Source: an uncultured Bacteroides sp.
GTDB taxonomy: Bacteria > Bacteroidota > Bacteroidia > Bacteroidales > Bacteroidaceae
Direction of reading: 5' to 3'
Length of the DNA stretch: 64,000 bases
Assembly (NCBI GenBank): GCA_900553185.1
Contig: USCT01000009.1
Coordinates: 1-64,000, forward strand
In this document: piece after piece, positions 17,075 to 26,542 of the stretch
Numbering within the stretch: the stretch's first letter is position 1
How the letters are laid out: the number at the start of each line of letters is the position of its first letter
Notes under the pieces: model-generated
The model's database searches: none
What the model was told of the DNA's origin: nothing
The model's input: the letters and a program-made list of their open reading frames with translations, nothing else
Position numbers and translations under genes: made by a program

Positions 17075-20000
17075 TTATATTGCTTTTACATAATATGGCA
17101 TGACTGGCTCCTCCAATTTCCATGTAACATTCATTGGAAAATCGCCATGAGAGGAAACATAATTGACTAAACCAAAACAGTGGAAAGGACTCGTATTACC
17201 ATAGCCGTCTTTCTTGTTTTCACGAACAAACAATAAAATCTTACGTTGTGTTTCCATCTGGTGGATATATCGTTTTCCTCCCTCATTTTGATGGGAATCA
17301 AAATTCCAGGACTGCCAATGGAATAAATTCTCATTGATTACATAATCATTGTATTGAGTGGTTGGAGAAAAATCCTTGTCTGACTTGTTTAGGGTTACAA
17401 ATAACAAAGAAGCATTGTGTTCCGGTAAATGAAAAGCTCCAGTTGCTGTACCCTGCATTTTCTTTTTTGCAGTCTGACGTCCAACCAACATAAAAACCTC
17501 CTCACGTGTATAACAGCCATATACCTCCATTTGTGGACAAAACAAATTATGCAACGGAATAGTCTTGATTTGCAAATGTTCCAGCAAATATGATACTATT
17601 TCTTTAATCTCCTGATTAAAATATTTGTATTTATCCGTCTGGAGTAAAGAAAGTGCATCATAAATGCTATTAAAACCGGATTTATCCAACTTATCAGAAA
17701 ACAAAGCATAATATAACATCAATGCATAAGTTTCATTTTCTTGTTTAAGAAATTCACCGTTACCATTTACGAATCTTTGAACAAAATGCAAGAAGTTAGC
17801 CGTATTATGATGTATCAAATTTGAAACTCCTTTCTCTAAGCGTTTAGTTATATGATCATCAATATAGTTAATCTTTCCAGCTGCACGTTTTAATGATGTC
17901 CAACAATTTGAACCTTGATATAATATACGAATGTCCTGGCCATTATTATCAAGAAATTGTGAGATTGTCGGTATGATTTCGCTATAATTGTTTATTTCAC
18001 GTATTATTCTCGTCTTATTATAAATTGCACTTTGAATATTATCCAATATATATTGACGAGCCAATTTCTCCATAATAATGCTACACCCATTAGGCAGCAT
18101 TGTAAAACCATCTTCTATTTGTTTCCTTATGTTTTTATCAGAATTAAGTGTCAAAGCTCTGAAGCGACTGGCAAAATCATATTTACGATTTACTTGTGCA
18201 ACAAAATCCAACACCGTAAGCTCTGTCTTACCTACAGATAAACGGAGTCCTCGTCCTAACTGTTGTAAGAATATTGTTAAACTATCCGTAGGACGCAAAA
18301 AAAGTACAGTATCCACTTCTGGAATATCAATACCTTCATTGAAAACATCAACAACACATAAATAGTGAATATCCCCCTCACGCAAATCTTTCGTCAGTTT
18401 TCTACGGACATCATTTGGGGTATCTGAAGTAAGGCTATGTGCATTAAAGCCATATAGAGACAATTGCTTAGCCATAAAATCCGCATGTTTTTTGTTTACA
18501 CAAAAACAAAGTGCACGACATGTATATTCATCAGCCAAATACTTATGTAATGCATCTACTATTCTGCCTACACGCTCTTTATTACATAACCTGTCAGACA
18601 ATCTTTCTACATTATATTTATTTCCACTCCACAATGAATCATCTGAAAGATCTGTATTGTCGGTTATACATAAATACTGGAATGGAGTCAATAATCCTGC
18701 TTGCAAAGCTTGAGGAAGACGTATTTCAGCGCTGATATGTCCTCCGAAATCAGGACGTAAATCACGACCATCCATACGCTCAGGAGTAGCTGTAAGACCG
18801 ATTAATATTTGTGGACTAAAATGAGTTAATAATTTCCTATAACTATCAGCCTGACTATGATGAGCCTCATCGATGACTATGTAATCGTAATAATCTTTAT
18901 CAAGTAAAGAGAAAAATTCATCATATTTTGAGTTAAACATTGAAATGGAGACAAATAAATTCTCGTATTCATCCTCATTCTGCGGACGATATCCTCCAAC
19001 CCACAAAGAACCAAAGTTCATATCTCTCAAAACACTCCTGTAAGTATTCAATGCCTGGCAAAGAATTTCCTCTCTATGTGCTGTAAACAAGATACGGCCG
19101 CGCGAATGTGTTCTTTTAAAATTTTGATAATCAAAAGCTGAAATGACTGTTTTTCCAGTACCGGTAGCTGCGACTATAAGATTTCTATAGTTATGATTTT
19201 CGTCTCTCTCTACACTAAGCTTATCTAAAATCTGTTTCTGATGTGGAAGTAATGTAAAATGATGATAAACAGTTTCTTCCTGACGATTCCTAAATAAATT
19301 ACGATTTATCTCTTTATTAAATTTATCTATACCTCCAATTCTAATATCTTCAAAATTTGGACTGTTCCAATACATATCAAAAGTGGCTAAAGCTGTCTTG
19401 ATTATGTGTGGATTTTCTATATTCGTTACGCGAATGTTCCATTCCAAACCATCAGTTTGAGCTGATTTAGATAGGTTTGATGAACCTATATATGCCGTAT
19501 TCATGCCAGAATTTCTTAAAAATATATATGACTTAGCATGAAGACGTTCTATATCTGTGTTATAAGAAATACGAATCTCAGTATTGGGAAGTTCCAACAA
19601 TTGTTCAATTGCTTTAGACTGAGTAACTCCGCAGTAAGTAGTAGTGATAATTCTTAAACGACTTCTTTCTTTTTGAGTAAATTTCTTCAAGTCGTCCATT
19701 AAAATACGTATCCCTGAAACTTTTAAAAAAGAAACTATAAAACAGATCTCATCAGCACTAGCTATCTCCCGACGAATTTCTTCTCCCAATGATAATGCGC
19801 TTCCACCACCAGTAAAAAGATTACTCACACGAAAACCACTCATTGGTCTAATTGTCTGCGATCTACTTTGGCTTTGAAAAAGATATTGCTGATGCGTCAT
19901 AACTTCAGTCAATAGATTCTCATAATCGACTATCTGCATTTTCTCCAATAAACCGGCTTCTGATAAAATTTTGTTTATCATATTCACACGGTCTTGTTGA

Positions 20001-20179
20001 TCCTCTATTTCTTCCAATTTATTGCGAATCACTTTTGCCAAGTAATCAGCTAATATCTGGGGAGATTCTGCAGTGTCTATATTATTTTTCAAACAAACCA
20101 GATTCTCTGCTTCCGATTGTTTAATTTCTCCCCTTATCTCTTTATTAATAATATGTTCGTATATTCCTTTTTTCAGCAT
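17075..20179 (-). CDS. PLD-nuclease / SF2 helicase / DUF3427 protein
   Basis: A 1034-residue three-part protein. Residues about 120-285 form a phospholipase-D-like nuclease domain with HAKSYIFLRN (His214, Lys216) and GSSNLSKSA. Residues about 305-680 are a DEAD/DEAH SF2 helicase: AATGTGKT (Walker A, 337-344), DEAHH (437-441), GLTATPERMDG and QQLGRGLR (639-646). The C-terminal third (about 700-1034) matches DUF3427. Such proteins are found in restriction/defence-type loci, but the activity of this one is unproven. The gene is visibly more AT-rich than its neighbours and lies between dnaK and a housekeeping gene, suggesting acquisition by transfer. Confidence 0.85.
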   Translation of the reverse strand: MLKKGIYEHIINKEIRGEIKQSEAENLVCLKNNIDTAESPQILADYLAKVIRNKLEEIEDQQDRVNMINKILSEAGLLEKMQIVDYENLLTEVMTHQQYLFQSQSRSQTIRPMSGFRVSNLFTGGGSALSLGEEIRREIASADEICFIVSFLKVSGIRILMDDLKKFTQKERSRLRIITTTYCGVTQSKAIEQLLELPNTEIRISYNTDIERLHAKSYIFLRNSGMNTAYIGSSNLSKSAQTDGLEWNIRVTNIENPHIIKTALATFDMYWNSPNFEDIRIGGIDKFNKEINRNLFRNRQEETVYHHFTLLPHQKQILDKLSVERDENHNYRNLIVAATGTGKTVISAFDYQNFKRTHSRGRILFTAHREEILCQALNTYRSVLRDMNFGSLWVGGYRPQNEDEYENLFVSISMFNSKYDEFFSLLDKDYYDYIVIDEAHHSQADSYRKLLTHFSPQILIGLTATPERMDGRDLRPDFGGHISAEIRLPQALQAGLLTPFQYLCITDNTDLSDDSLWSGNKYNVERLSDRLCNKERVGRIVDALHKYLADEYTCRALCFCVNKKHADFMAKQLSLYGFNAHSLTSDTPNDVRRKLTKDLREGDIHYLCVVDVFNEGIDIPEVDTVLFLRPTDSLTIFLQQLGRGLRLSVGKTELTVLDFVAQVNRKYDFASRFRALTLNSDKNIRKQIEDGFTMLPNGCSIIMEKLARQYILDNIQSAIYNKTRIIREINNYSEIIPTISQFLDNNGQDIRILYQGSNCWTSLKRAAGKINYIDDHITKRLEKGVSNLIHHNTANFLHFVQRFVNGNGEFLKQENETYALMLYYALFSDKLDKSGFNSIYDALSLLQTDKYKYFNQEIKEIVSYLLEHLQIKTIPLHNLFCPQMEVYGCYTREEVFMLVGRQTAKKKMQGTATGAFHLPEHNASLLFVTLNKSDKDFSPTTQYNDYVINENLFHWQSWNFDSHQNEGGKRYIHQMETQRKILLFVRENKKDGYGNTSPFHCFGLVNYVSSHGDFPMNVTWKLEEPVMPYYVKAI

Positions 20180-20199
20180 AACAGTTTTAAATTATAAAT

Positions 20200-20637
20200 C
20201 TACTCAGGTTTTATTACAATACGCCAATAGCCACCGTGATCTGCTCCCTCTCTGACAAGCAATCCTTTGGCTTTTAAATTTGCGATCTGCATTTCAATGG
20301 CTCGTTTACTGACTCCTATTTTCTCCGCCATTTTATCTTGAGATATAAAACCGTCTGATATTACAAGGTCAAGAATGCTTTGTGCAGTCCGTCCCAATCG
20401 CTTTTGTTTCACCGAAGATTTTTGCAAATCACCGAAGGTTTTCTCCGAACTTTCTTCATTTACAGGGTACTTTTCGAGGGTACTATTTACCCTGTTGGCA
20501 ACTTCCTCAACAGGTATCCTTCCGTTTTCTCCCCAATTCAAATTATAGAATGTGGTATAGAAAGAAATTGCTTCCGTTTGATATTGTGGTTCTTTGCCCG
20601 GCAGGAAATTAGGCAGTTTCTCCGTAAGTTCCCGCAT
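20200..20637 (-). CDS. Winged-helix C-terminal part of an AlbA_2-type ATPase (fragment)
   Basis: A 145-residue frame whose second half, LGRTAQSILDLVISDGFISQDKMAEKIGVSKRAIEMQIANLKAKGLLVREG, is a winged-helix domain of the kind that ends AlbA_2/HATPase_c_4 proteins. The first half (LPNFLPGKEPQYQTEAISFYTTFYNLNWG) is the linker known from the same proteins. The N-terminal domain of that family lies in another frame just upstream (20609-20752), so this is most likely the tail of a broken gene. It may still be translated as a small DNA-binding protein for the helicase gene 20 nt downstream. Confidence 0.6.
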   Translation of the reverse strand: MRELTEKLPNFLPGKEPQYQTEAISFYTTFYNLNWGENGRIPVEEVANRVNSTLEKYPVNEESSEKTFGDLQKSSVKQKRLGRTAQSILDLVISDGFISQDKMAEKIGVSKRAIEMQIANLKAKGLLVREGADHGGYWRIVIKPE

Positions 20638-20752
20638 TTTCCTTAAAAGCCGACACGAATTTAAGCCATGACTTTACTTTCTTACGCTCCAGCATTTCCT
20701 TGAAATCGTAAGACGAGCATTCCGCTATCAATGCATTGTTATGAATTTGCAT
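20609..20752 (-). pseudogene. N-terminal remnant of the AlbA_2-type gene
   Basis: From ATG 20752 the minus strand encodes 47 residues beginning MQIHNNALIAECSSYDFKEM and continuing LERKKVKSWLKFVSAF, the start of an AlbA_2 domain. Then homology stops, and the frame ends at 20609. The downstream 145-residue frame overlaps it out of phase. An intact family member would have several hundred more residues (rest of AlbA_2 plus ATPase), so an internal deletion with frameshift joined the two ends. Confidence 0.7.
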
Positions 20753-21094
20753 CGTTTTCTTTTTGTTGTTCGGGTATAAATCTCAGGTTATATATACAAA
20801 GGTAATGATAAAACCGGATATTCTGTTAAAATACTCCATTGATTTGATTATTATGTATTTATATCAAATAAATCCGTATTTTCGCAGTAAAGAGCTGTGG
20901 TTACTTATGGATGCTTATTTTAGGGTTTACGCTATATTTGCAACACGTTCACGCAAGTTGCTCATACAGATTTGAGGAAGGAAACGAACAGCAACAGAAA
21001 CCATCCTGAAAACCGAAATAACCATCCGCACTTTCTGATAGAACCATAAAATTCCGTATCTTTAAGGCGTAAAAACAAACAACATTCCATCAAT
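20753..21094. other. Gene-free stretch
   Basis: AT-rich sequence between the broken AlbA_2 gene and the phosphodiesterase gene. A 70-codon plus-strand frame (20763-20975) exists but shows no domain, has biased hydrophobic content and no start context. A TATCTTTA at 21057-21064 is the only weak -7-like box for the downstream gene. Confidence 0.45.
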
Positions 21095-21634
21095 ATGAAA
21101 TACTTAATTGTATCTGACATACACGGATCGCTTCCAGCTCTGGAGCAAGTATTAGACTTTTTTCAGAAAGAACAATGTGACATGCTTTGTATCTTGGGTG
21201 ACATTTTAAACTATGGTCCCCGGAACGGAATACCAGAAGGACTCAATCCCAAAGGCATAGCCGAACGGCTGAACAGCCTGGCAGACAGGATAGTGGCTAT
21301 CCGCGGAAACTGTGATTCGGAAGTAGACCAGATGTTACTGGACTTTCCGATTCTTTCCGACTACCTGCTGCTGGTAGACAATGGGAAACGGCTCTTTCTC
21401 ACTCACGGTCATATCTACAATGAAACAACTCTTCCTAAGGGACACCACGATTTCTTATTCTATGGACATACCCATCTCTGGAAACTGGAACAATCAGGGC
21501 ATACTGTAATCTGCAATACGGGCTCCATCACTTTTCCCAAAGGAGGCAATGTCCCAACATTTGCCGTATACGAATCAGGAACGGTAACTATATACCAGCT
21601 GGACGGAACTCCTCTCCGAAATCTGAAAAAATAA
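21095..21634 (+). CDS. yfcE: YfcE-like phosphodiesterase
   Basis: A 179-residue metallophosphoesterase of the YfcE/MJ0936 group. All metal-binding blocks are present: SDIHGS (D8, H10), LGDILNYG, RGNCD, LTHGH and YGHTH. These enzymes hydrolyse phosphodiesters with two divalent metals, probably Mn; the natural substrate is not known. The gene stands alone, facing the LytTR operon, and is separated from it by a strong terminator. Confidence 0.9.
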   Translation: MKYLIVSDIHGSLPALEQVLDFFQKEQCDMLCILGDILNYGPRNGIPEGLNPKGIAERLNSLADRIVAIRGNCDSEVDQMLLDFPILSDYLLLVDNGKRLFLTHGHIYNETTLPKGHHDFLFYGHTHLWKLEQSGHTVICNTGSITFPKGGNVPTFAVYESGTVTIYQLDGTPLRNLKK

Positions 21635-21662
21635 CCGGCTATTTCTATAAGATAAAAAGAAA

Positions 21663-21706
21663 GAATCCCTTTAAACGCTTTTGGGAAAATACGTTCAAAG
21701 GGATTC
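21663..21706. terminator. Terminator between yfcE and the LytTR operon
   Basis: Stem GAATCCCTTT and AAAGGGATTC with a 24-nt loop. The T-rich tract follows on the minus strand, so it chiefly ends the LytTR transcript. Confidence 0.8.
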
Positions 21707-21729
21707 CCTCAACAATTCATTCGCCTGCA

Positions 21730-22491
21730 TCAGAGCTGATAAAATTTCTCCATCATTTCCTTCTTATACTTTTTTGACACCAGCAGTTCCTCTCCCATAT
21801 TATTAAAGGGAGGATACATGATACACTGGTTTTCCTTGACCATAACCAGGTAATTCATATTAATGATATAAGACTGATGTATCTGGACAAAAGCCCCGTC
21901 GAATGAACAAAGCTGTTCGGCCGTAGTATTTCTTTTAAGCGGTAAGAACGAGCCATTTGCCAGCGCTACCTCCCATATTTTCCGGGAAGACACATAACGG
22001 AAATATCCTATTTCGGAAGGACGTACGAAACGCAGATCACCGGTCGGTGTAAACAACATGAACGGCTTATCTTCATCCAATGCCATCCGACGCATCGCAG
22101 AGGCATCGGGACCGTCTTCCTCGTTTTGCAGCAACCGTTTCATCACCACCTCCATCTCTTTCATGTCGATAGGCTTCAACAGAAAATCGAAAGCGCGGCT
22201 CCGTAAAGCATCTATCAGATATTTATTATAGGCCGTATAGAAAACAATCTTCATCTGCCAATCCACCTTTCCACGCAAATGAGCTGCGACGTCCATTCCT
22301 GACATATCAGGAAGCTCCACATCCAGAAACAACAAATCCGGTTTCGCTTTCTGAATCAGTTTCAAACCAGTCATTCCCGTACGGGCTACACCGGCTACAG
22401 ACACACCATCATATTTCTTCAACAAAAAACAAAGGTTGTCGATTGCACTTTCCTCGTCATCTATGATGACAACTTTCATTTTTGTATCCAT
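21730..22491 (-). CDS. LytTR-type response regulator
   Basis: A 253-residue regulator with a receiver domain (residues about 5-125; DDEE near 11-14, phosphoacceptor D57 in LLFLDVELP, K at about 108 in FLLKPID) and a C-terminal LytTR DNA-binding domain (about 150-253) with the FVQIHQSYIINMNYL motif. It follows the kinase gene after 5 nt and is its cognate regulator. Targets are not evident from this window; LytTR proteins bind direct repeats near promoters. Confidence 0.9.
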   Translation of the reverse strand: MDTKMKVVIIDDEESAIDNLCFLLKKYDGVSVAGVARTGMTGLKLIQKAKPDLLFLDVELPDMSGMDVAAHLRGKVDWQMKIVFYTAYNKYLIDALRSRAFDFLLKPIDMKEMEVVMKRLLQNEEDGPDASAMRRMALDEDKPFMLFTPTGDLRFVRPSEIGYFRYVSSRKIWEVALANGSFLPLKRNTTAEQLCSFDGAFVQIHQSYIINMNYLVMVKENQCIMYPPFNNMGEELLVSKKYKKEMMEKFYQL

Positions 22492-22496
22492 GGTCG

Positions 22497-24518
22497 TTAT
22501 TTAAATTGATAAGAATAATCTAAAGGGATTGTAAAACGTACCTTACATCCTTGTTCATTTTCCTCCAGCGGAACATTTTCCACAGTCAAGACTATCGGTT
22601 GTTTGTTACAGGCATTCAGCATCTGAATGGTTTGTGTAATAACTTTCAGCCCCGTACCTGTACCTTTAAAGATGCTGTTACGGCGATACCCGCCTCCGTT
22701 ATCACAAACAATCACTTCCAGCTCATTGCTTTTCATGGCCTGTACCTTCACCCATAATTTTTTCTTTCCTGTTTTGCCCCGTAAAGCATGTTTAATGGCA
22801 TTCTCCACAGGTATCTGGATAAGCATGGAAGGTATGCTGATATGAGGCAGCGAGAGAGAAGCATCTATCTGACGAATGTATTCAAAGCTCTCCAGTCCTT
22901 CACACTCAAGTGCCACATAAGTATCAACAAAATCGAGTTCATCGGCCAATGAGACTACATTTTTACCTGATAGTTCCAGGTTTCTGCGGATCAGCCTGAC
23001 TAAATCCATCAGTTTATTCTGACGGACGCCGTCCTGAGAATCAGCCAGTTCCCGATTCAGTACATTAAATATAAAATGGGGAGAGATTCTGTTTCGTGCA
23101 TTTTCCAGACGAAGCGCAGCTATATCCCGCTGAAGCGACCACTGTTCACGGTCGGCTTTCCGCTTCCGGTAAATAACCAGCAAAGCAGCCACCGCCATGA
23201 CAAGTAGCAGCCCGGACCCAAGTCCGTATGTCGCCTGATACAGACGAAGCACTTTGTTTTCCTGCTGCTGAATAAACAACTCTTTCTTCATCAAGGTACT
23301 GTCCTGCCTGTATTTCAGACCTATCTCATCAGCCCTCATTTTGATACGCTCTCCACGGATGGAGTCATCAATCTTTCTGTTTTCCAACTGATAACGATAA
23401 GCTGTCTCAAAATCCCCCTTCTCGGCAAAATAATGTTCAAGATAACGATTACGGATATGCAACATATTCGGCTCTATAAAATCCGGAACAACAGCCTCTT
23501 CCAGATAATGGGTGGTCTGATCTATCCTCCCTTTTTTCAGCGCCAGTTCGATCAACTGTGTATCAATATAATAAAGGGCAGATATGTTATTAGTCCGATG
23601 AAAATAGTCATAACACTGACGCAGGTAATAAGTGGCGGAATCGGTCTGATTCATCAGCATAAACACCTCTCCAAGATTCACCATAGTCAGATTCCGTTCG
23701 AATTCCAGTTCGGGGTGTCGGGAAACCAGTTGCAACGAACGTCTGAAATAAGAAAGTGCAGTAGGATAATCCTCGCGGAAATAATAAGAATTTCCCCGAT
23801 TGTTCAGATAAATATGCTTCTCATAAGGACGCATTTCATCGAAATACCTGTAAGCCAGATCATAATAATAATCACACTCCGCATAATCCCGCAGTTCCAT
23901 CTCTACCTGAGCCAGACCATAATAGGCCGGGAAACGTACCGGATCGGGCAACTGTAATGAATCCATGACGAACAGACAACGTCTGTACCAGAATGCCCCC
24001 AGGTCGTATCTTCCATTACGTACATACGCATCGGCCAGATTCAGGCAAATATCCGGCATAATCCGAATATTTCCGGATACCTGCACGTAATGATAGGATT
24101 TCTCGAATGCCCATACCATGGAATCAACCTGTCCTTTCCTGCCATACAGATTTCCCCTCATGTTGTAATAATCGGCCCATAACGGAAAGACTCTCCGGTC
24201 TTCCAGCCATTTATTACAAAATACTTCTACCTGTCCCAGCATAAGCATGGAAGAATCAAGATTTCCTCCATAAAAAGCCGACTTGGATTTCAACAACAGG
24301 CAACGATAATACAGGAAACTGTCAGAAGTAGTCTGCAACAAGCTATCTATCGTCCGGTTTACCTCCTCGGGATTATCCCCCAACGAAGCAGACAGATCCA
24401 GCAGAAAAATATCCATATCTCCCTGCCTCCTGTCATTCCGGGAACGACTGCATGAAAAAATTACCCCTAAAACAGTCGCCAATACGATATATATCAATAA
24501 CTTTAACTTCATTTTCAA
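22497..24518 (-). CDS. TPR-containing LytS/YehU-type histidine kinase, N-terminal lipobox
   Basis: A 673-residue kinase. The N-terminus MKMKLKLLIYIVLATVLGVIFSC has a lipoprotein-like signal ending at Cys23. Residues about 60-400 form TPR-like helical repeats predicted outside the cytoplasm, then comes a coiled stretch, a membrane helix at 432-450, and a cytoplasmic His_kinase domain with RISPHFIFNVLNREL (His481), followed by an HATPase domain with VCDNGGGYR and GTGTGLKV. A double anchor (lipid plus helix) is unusual. The ligand sensed by the TPR region is unknown. Confidence 0.85.
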   Translation of the reverse strand: MKMKLKLLIYIVLATVLGVIFSCSRSRNDRRQGDMDIFLLDLSASLGDNPEEVNRTIDSLLQTTSDSFLYYRCLLLKSKSAFYGGNLDSSMLMLGQVEVFCNKWLEDRRVFPLWADYYNMRGNLYGRKGQVDSMVWAFEKSYHYVQVSGNIRIMPDICLNLADAYVRNGRYDLGAFWYRRCLFVMDSLQLPDPVRFPAYYGLAQVEMELRDYAECDYYYDLAYRYFDEMRPYEKHIYLNNRGNSYYFREDYPTALSYFRRSLQLVSRHPELEFERNLTMVNLGEVFMLMNQTDSATYYLRQCYDYFHRTNNISALYYIDTQLIELALKKGRIDQTTHYLEEAVVPDFIEPNMLHIRNRYLEHYFAEKGDFETAYRYQLENRKIDDSIRGERIKMRADEIGLKYRQDSTLMKKELFIQQQENKVLRLYQATYGLGSGLLLVMAVAALLVIYRKRKADREQWSLQRDIAALRLENARNRISPHFIFNVLNRELADSQDGVRQNKLMDLVRLIRRNLELSGKNVVSLADELDFVDTYVALECEGLESFEYIRQIDASLSLPHISIPSMLIQIPVENAIKHALRGKTGKKKLWVKVQAMKSNELEVIVCDNGGGYRRNSIFKGTGTGLKVITQTIQMLNACNKQPIVLTVENVPLEENEQGCKVRFTIPLDYSYQFK

Positions 24519-24532
24519 CTCTGATTATCCTG

Positions 24533-24563
24533 CAAAAGTAAACAAGAAGAAAATAGAAACAAA
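24533..24563 (-). promoter_or_regulatory. Promoter of the LytTR two-component operon
   Basis: Minus-strand -7 box TACTTTTG (24533-24540) and -33 box TTTG (24560-24563), spaced 19 nt. It starts 14 nt before the kinase ATG. Confidence 0.85.
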
Positions 24564-24576
24564 AAATATTTAATAT

Positions 24577-24610
24577 TTTGTTAACCAAGTAGAAAAAAGT
24601 TTTACCTTTG
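24577..24610 (+). promoter_or_regulatory. Promoter of the aldose epimerase gene
   Basis: -7 box TACCTTTG (24603-24610) with a TTTG at 24577-24580, spaced 22 nt, slightly longer than ideal. It is back-to-back with the kinase promoter. Confidence 0.65.
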
Positions 24611-24639
24611 AACTAATGAAATTCTAAACAATCATTATT

Positions 24640-25524
24640 ATGAAAATATTGTCGAATGATAAAATCACGTTACAGATCTCCGAAGCGGGAGCTGAACTGA
24701 CCAGCATTGTAGCAAACGAAACCGAATATCTGTGGCAAGCCGATCCCAAATTCTGGCAGCGCCACTCACCGGTATTATTCCCGATTGTAGGAAGAGTATG
24801 GAACAATCAGTATACACACGAAGGAAAAACCTACGAAATAGGACAACACGGATTTGCCCGTGACATGGATTTCCAACTAAGTTATGAAGAAGAAAATGCT
24901 GTAGTCTTCTCATTGGAAAGCAACGAAGAAACGCTACGAAAATATCCGTTCCCGTTCATTCTTGAAATAGGATACCGTCTGAAAGGAAACCGAATTGAAG
25001 TTATCTGGAATGTACAGAACACCGGAGACAAAGAGATGCATTTCCAGATCGGAGCACACCCAGCCTTCTATTATAGAGATTTCAATCCGGTAGATTCCAT
25101 TCATGCATACGTCGGATTCAGCCCGCGAACCTCAAACTTGCAATACATCTCGCCGGCAGAAAAAGGATGTGTTTCTACTAACCGCAATACCCTGACACTG
25201 AAAGAAGGACTGATGGAAATAGCTCCCGATACCTTTTCCTGCGATACATATATATTCGACAACAGCCAGGTAAACCAGCTTACCCTCTGCGACAAGGAAA
25301 AGAAACCTTACCTGAGCATGCAGTTCAATACACCACTTGTTGCCATCTGGTCGCCAAGCGCCAACCATCCGGATGTTCCGTTTATCTGTCTGGAACCCTG
25401 GTACGGACGGTGTGACCAGGTAGGATACAACGGCGAATTCAAGGATCGTGAATGGATGCAACACCTGCAGCCGGACAGAAGCTTTACCGGAGGATATACC
25501 ATCACACTGGAAGATGTAAAATAG
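24640..25524 (+). CDS. Aldose 1-epimerase family protein (LacX-like)
   Basis: A 294-residue galactose-mutarotase-like beta-sandwich. Recognisable blocks are SEAGAELTSI, HSPVLFPIVGRVW, GQHGFARD (substrate-binding His), GAHPAFYY with the catalytic His region, and FICLEPWYGRCD with the catalytic Glu region. Such enzymes interconvert sugar or hexose-6-phosphate anomers; the exact sugar is not evident. It is monocistronic with its own promoter and terminator. Confidence 0.88.
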   Translation: MKILSNDKITLQISEAGAELTSIVANETEYLWQADPKFWQRHSPVLFPIVGRVWNNQYTHEGKTYEIGQHGFARDMDFQLSYEEENAVVFSLESNEETLRKYPFPFILEIGYRLKGNRIEVIWNVQNTGDKEMHFQIGAHPAFYYRDFNPVDSIHAYVGFSPRTSNLQYISPAEKGCVSTNRNTLTLKEGLMEIAPDTFSCDTYIFDNSQVNQLTLCDKEKKPYLSMQFNTPLVAIWSPSANHPDVPFICLEPWYGRCDQVGYNGEFKDREWMQHLQPDRSFTGGYTITLEDVK

Positions 25525-25557
25525 CATTTATCAAAGACAAGAATCCAGAATAGACAA

Positions 25558-25588
25558 AGACACCGGAAACTTGAAATCTCCGGTGTCT
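25558..25588 (+). terminator. Terminator after the epimerase gene
   Basis: Stem AGACACCGGA and TCCGGTGTCT with an 11-nt loop, 33 nt after the stop. The T run is short. Confidence 0.7.
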
Positions 25589-25604
25589 GCATTTGTCAGA
25601 AAAA

Positions 25605-25630
25605 ACAGGACAGTTTCACAACTGTCCTGT
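25605..25630 (-). terminator. Terminator of the DUF4251 gene
   Basis: An 11-bp perfect stem (ACAGGACAGTT and AACTGTCCTGT) with a 4-nt loop. On the minus strand six T residues follow it. It lies about 190 nt past the DUF4251 stop. Confidence 0.85.
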
Positions 25631-25823
25631 CTGAAAAGAGAAAGTTTATGTTTATAAAAAATGAGTACTGTATTAATTTGCCAAAAAATAAATGACACTC
25701 ACGAAAAAAATCAAATGTAATAATCCATTTTTTCTGATATTCGCAAACATTGACATGTAATCAGTAAAAAATCATTATAAGCGGATCAACAGGTTTTTCT
25801 ATTGAAAAAAGACCTGCGCAGAA

Positions 25824-26390
25824 TCAATAAGCCGTACCTTGAAAAACCGTACTTTGGGAAAATGGAACAATCTTTCCATTCAGTGTCAACCTGTTAGAAT
25901 TAAAATTCGGATTTACCGTTACTGAAGCCTGATTACTTCCGTTATAAAGCGTTATGCTTACAGTAGCCGAAACAGCCGTACCAACAACGTTCATCGATAC
26001 ATATACATTACCCGCCTTGTCTGTTTTAACCCGATAACCGGATACTGATCCTTTCACCGTAATGCCCCCTAATCCATTCAGACCGGATGAGGCCCCGTTA
26101 AAAGCAATCTGAACAACGGCCATGTCACCGTCTACGGATATAAAATTGGTCGATGTGGACACAAAAGCCGTCTGCCCCCCTTTAAAAACGACCTGACCAG
26201 CCTCAAGCGTAAACGATTTTCCATCAATTGCCTGGTATGCCTGCCTGAACAGCAGACTATCCTGAAATTCTTCCTGTGCCTTTTGCTCCTGGCGTTCCTG
26301 TTTATGCAACAACTTTTTCTGGTTCTGTGCCTGTACTTGTCCGATAGCAAGACATACAATCAATGCTGCGAACGATGCAAATCTTTTCAT
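25824..26390 (-). CDS. DUF4251 family secreted protein
   Basis: A 188-residue exported protein with signal peptide MKRFASFAALIVCLAIGQVQAQ. A short charged coiled segment (KQERQEQKAQEEFQDSLLF) precedes a beta-rich DUF4251 domain with alternating Gly/Val strands such as GGITVKGSVSGYRVKTDKAGNVYVSMNVVG. The family is common in gut Bacteroidales; function unknown, probably periplasmic. It has a long AT-rich 3' region ending in a strong terminator. Confidence 0.82.
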   Translation of the reverse strand: MKRFASFAALIVCLAIGQVQAQNQKKLLHKQERQEQKAQEEFQDSLLFRQAYQAIDGKSFTLEAGQVVFKGGQTAFVSTSTNFISVDGDMAVVQIAFNGASSGLNGLGGITVKGSVSGYRVKTDKAGNVYVSMNVVGTAVSATVSITLYNGSNQASVTVNPNFNSNRLTLNGKIVPFSQSTVFQGTAY

Positions 26391-26542
26391 AAATCTATAT
26401 ATTTAGTTTAGTTTCCCACTATAAACAAATAAAAGACGCTTTTACTTTTCCAATTAGCATAAAAAAAGCTAAGAGATGTTATACCTATCGATTTATTCCC
26501 TATATTTAAGGAGAAAAAACAAAAACCTTAATATCATAGTTT

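Noticed and set aside
20763..20975. 70-codon plus-strand frame between the AlbA_2 remnant and yfcE
   Set aside because: AT-rich random-looking frame, no homology recognised, and no promoter.
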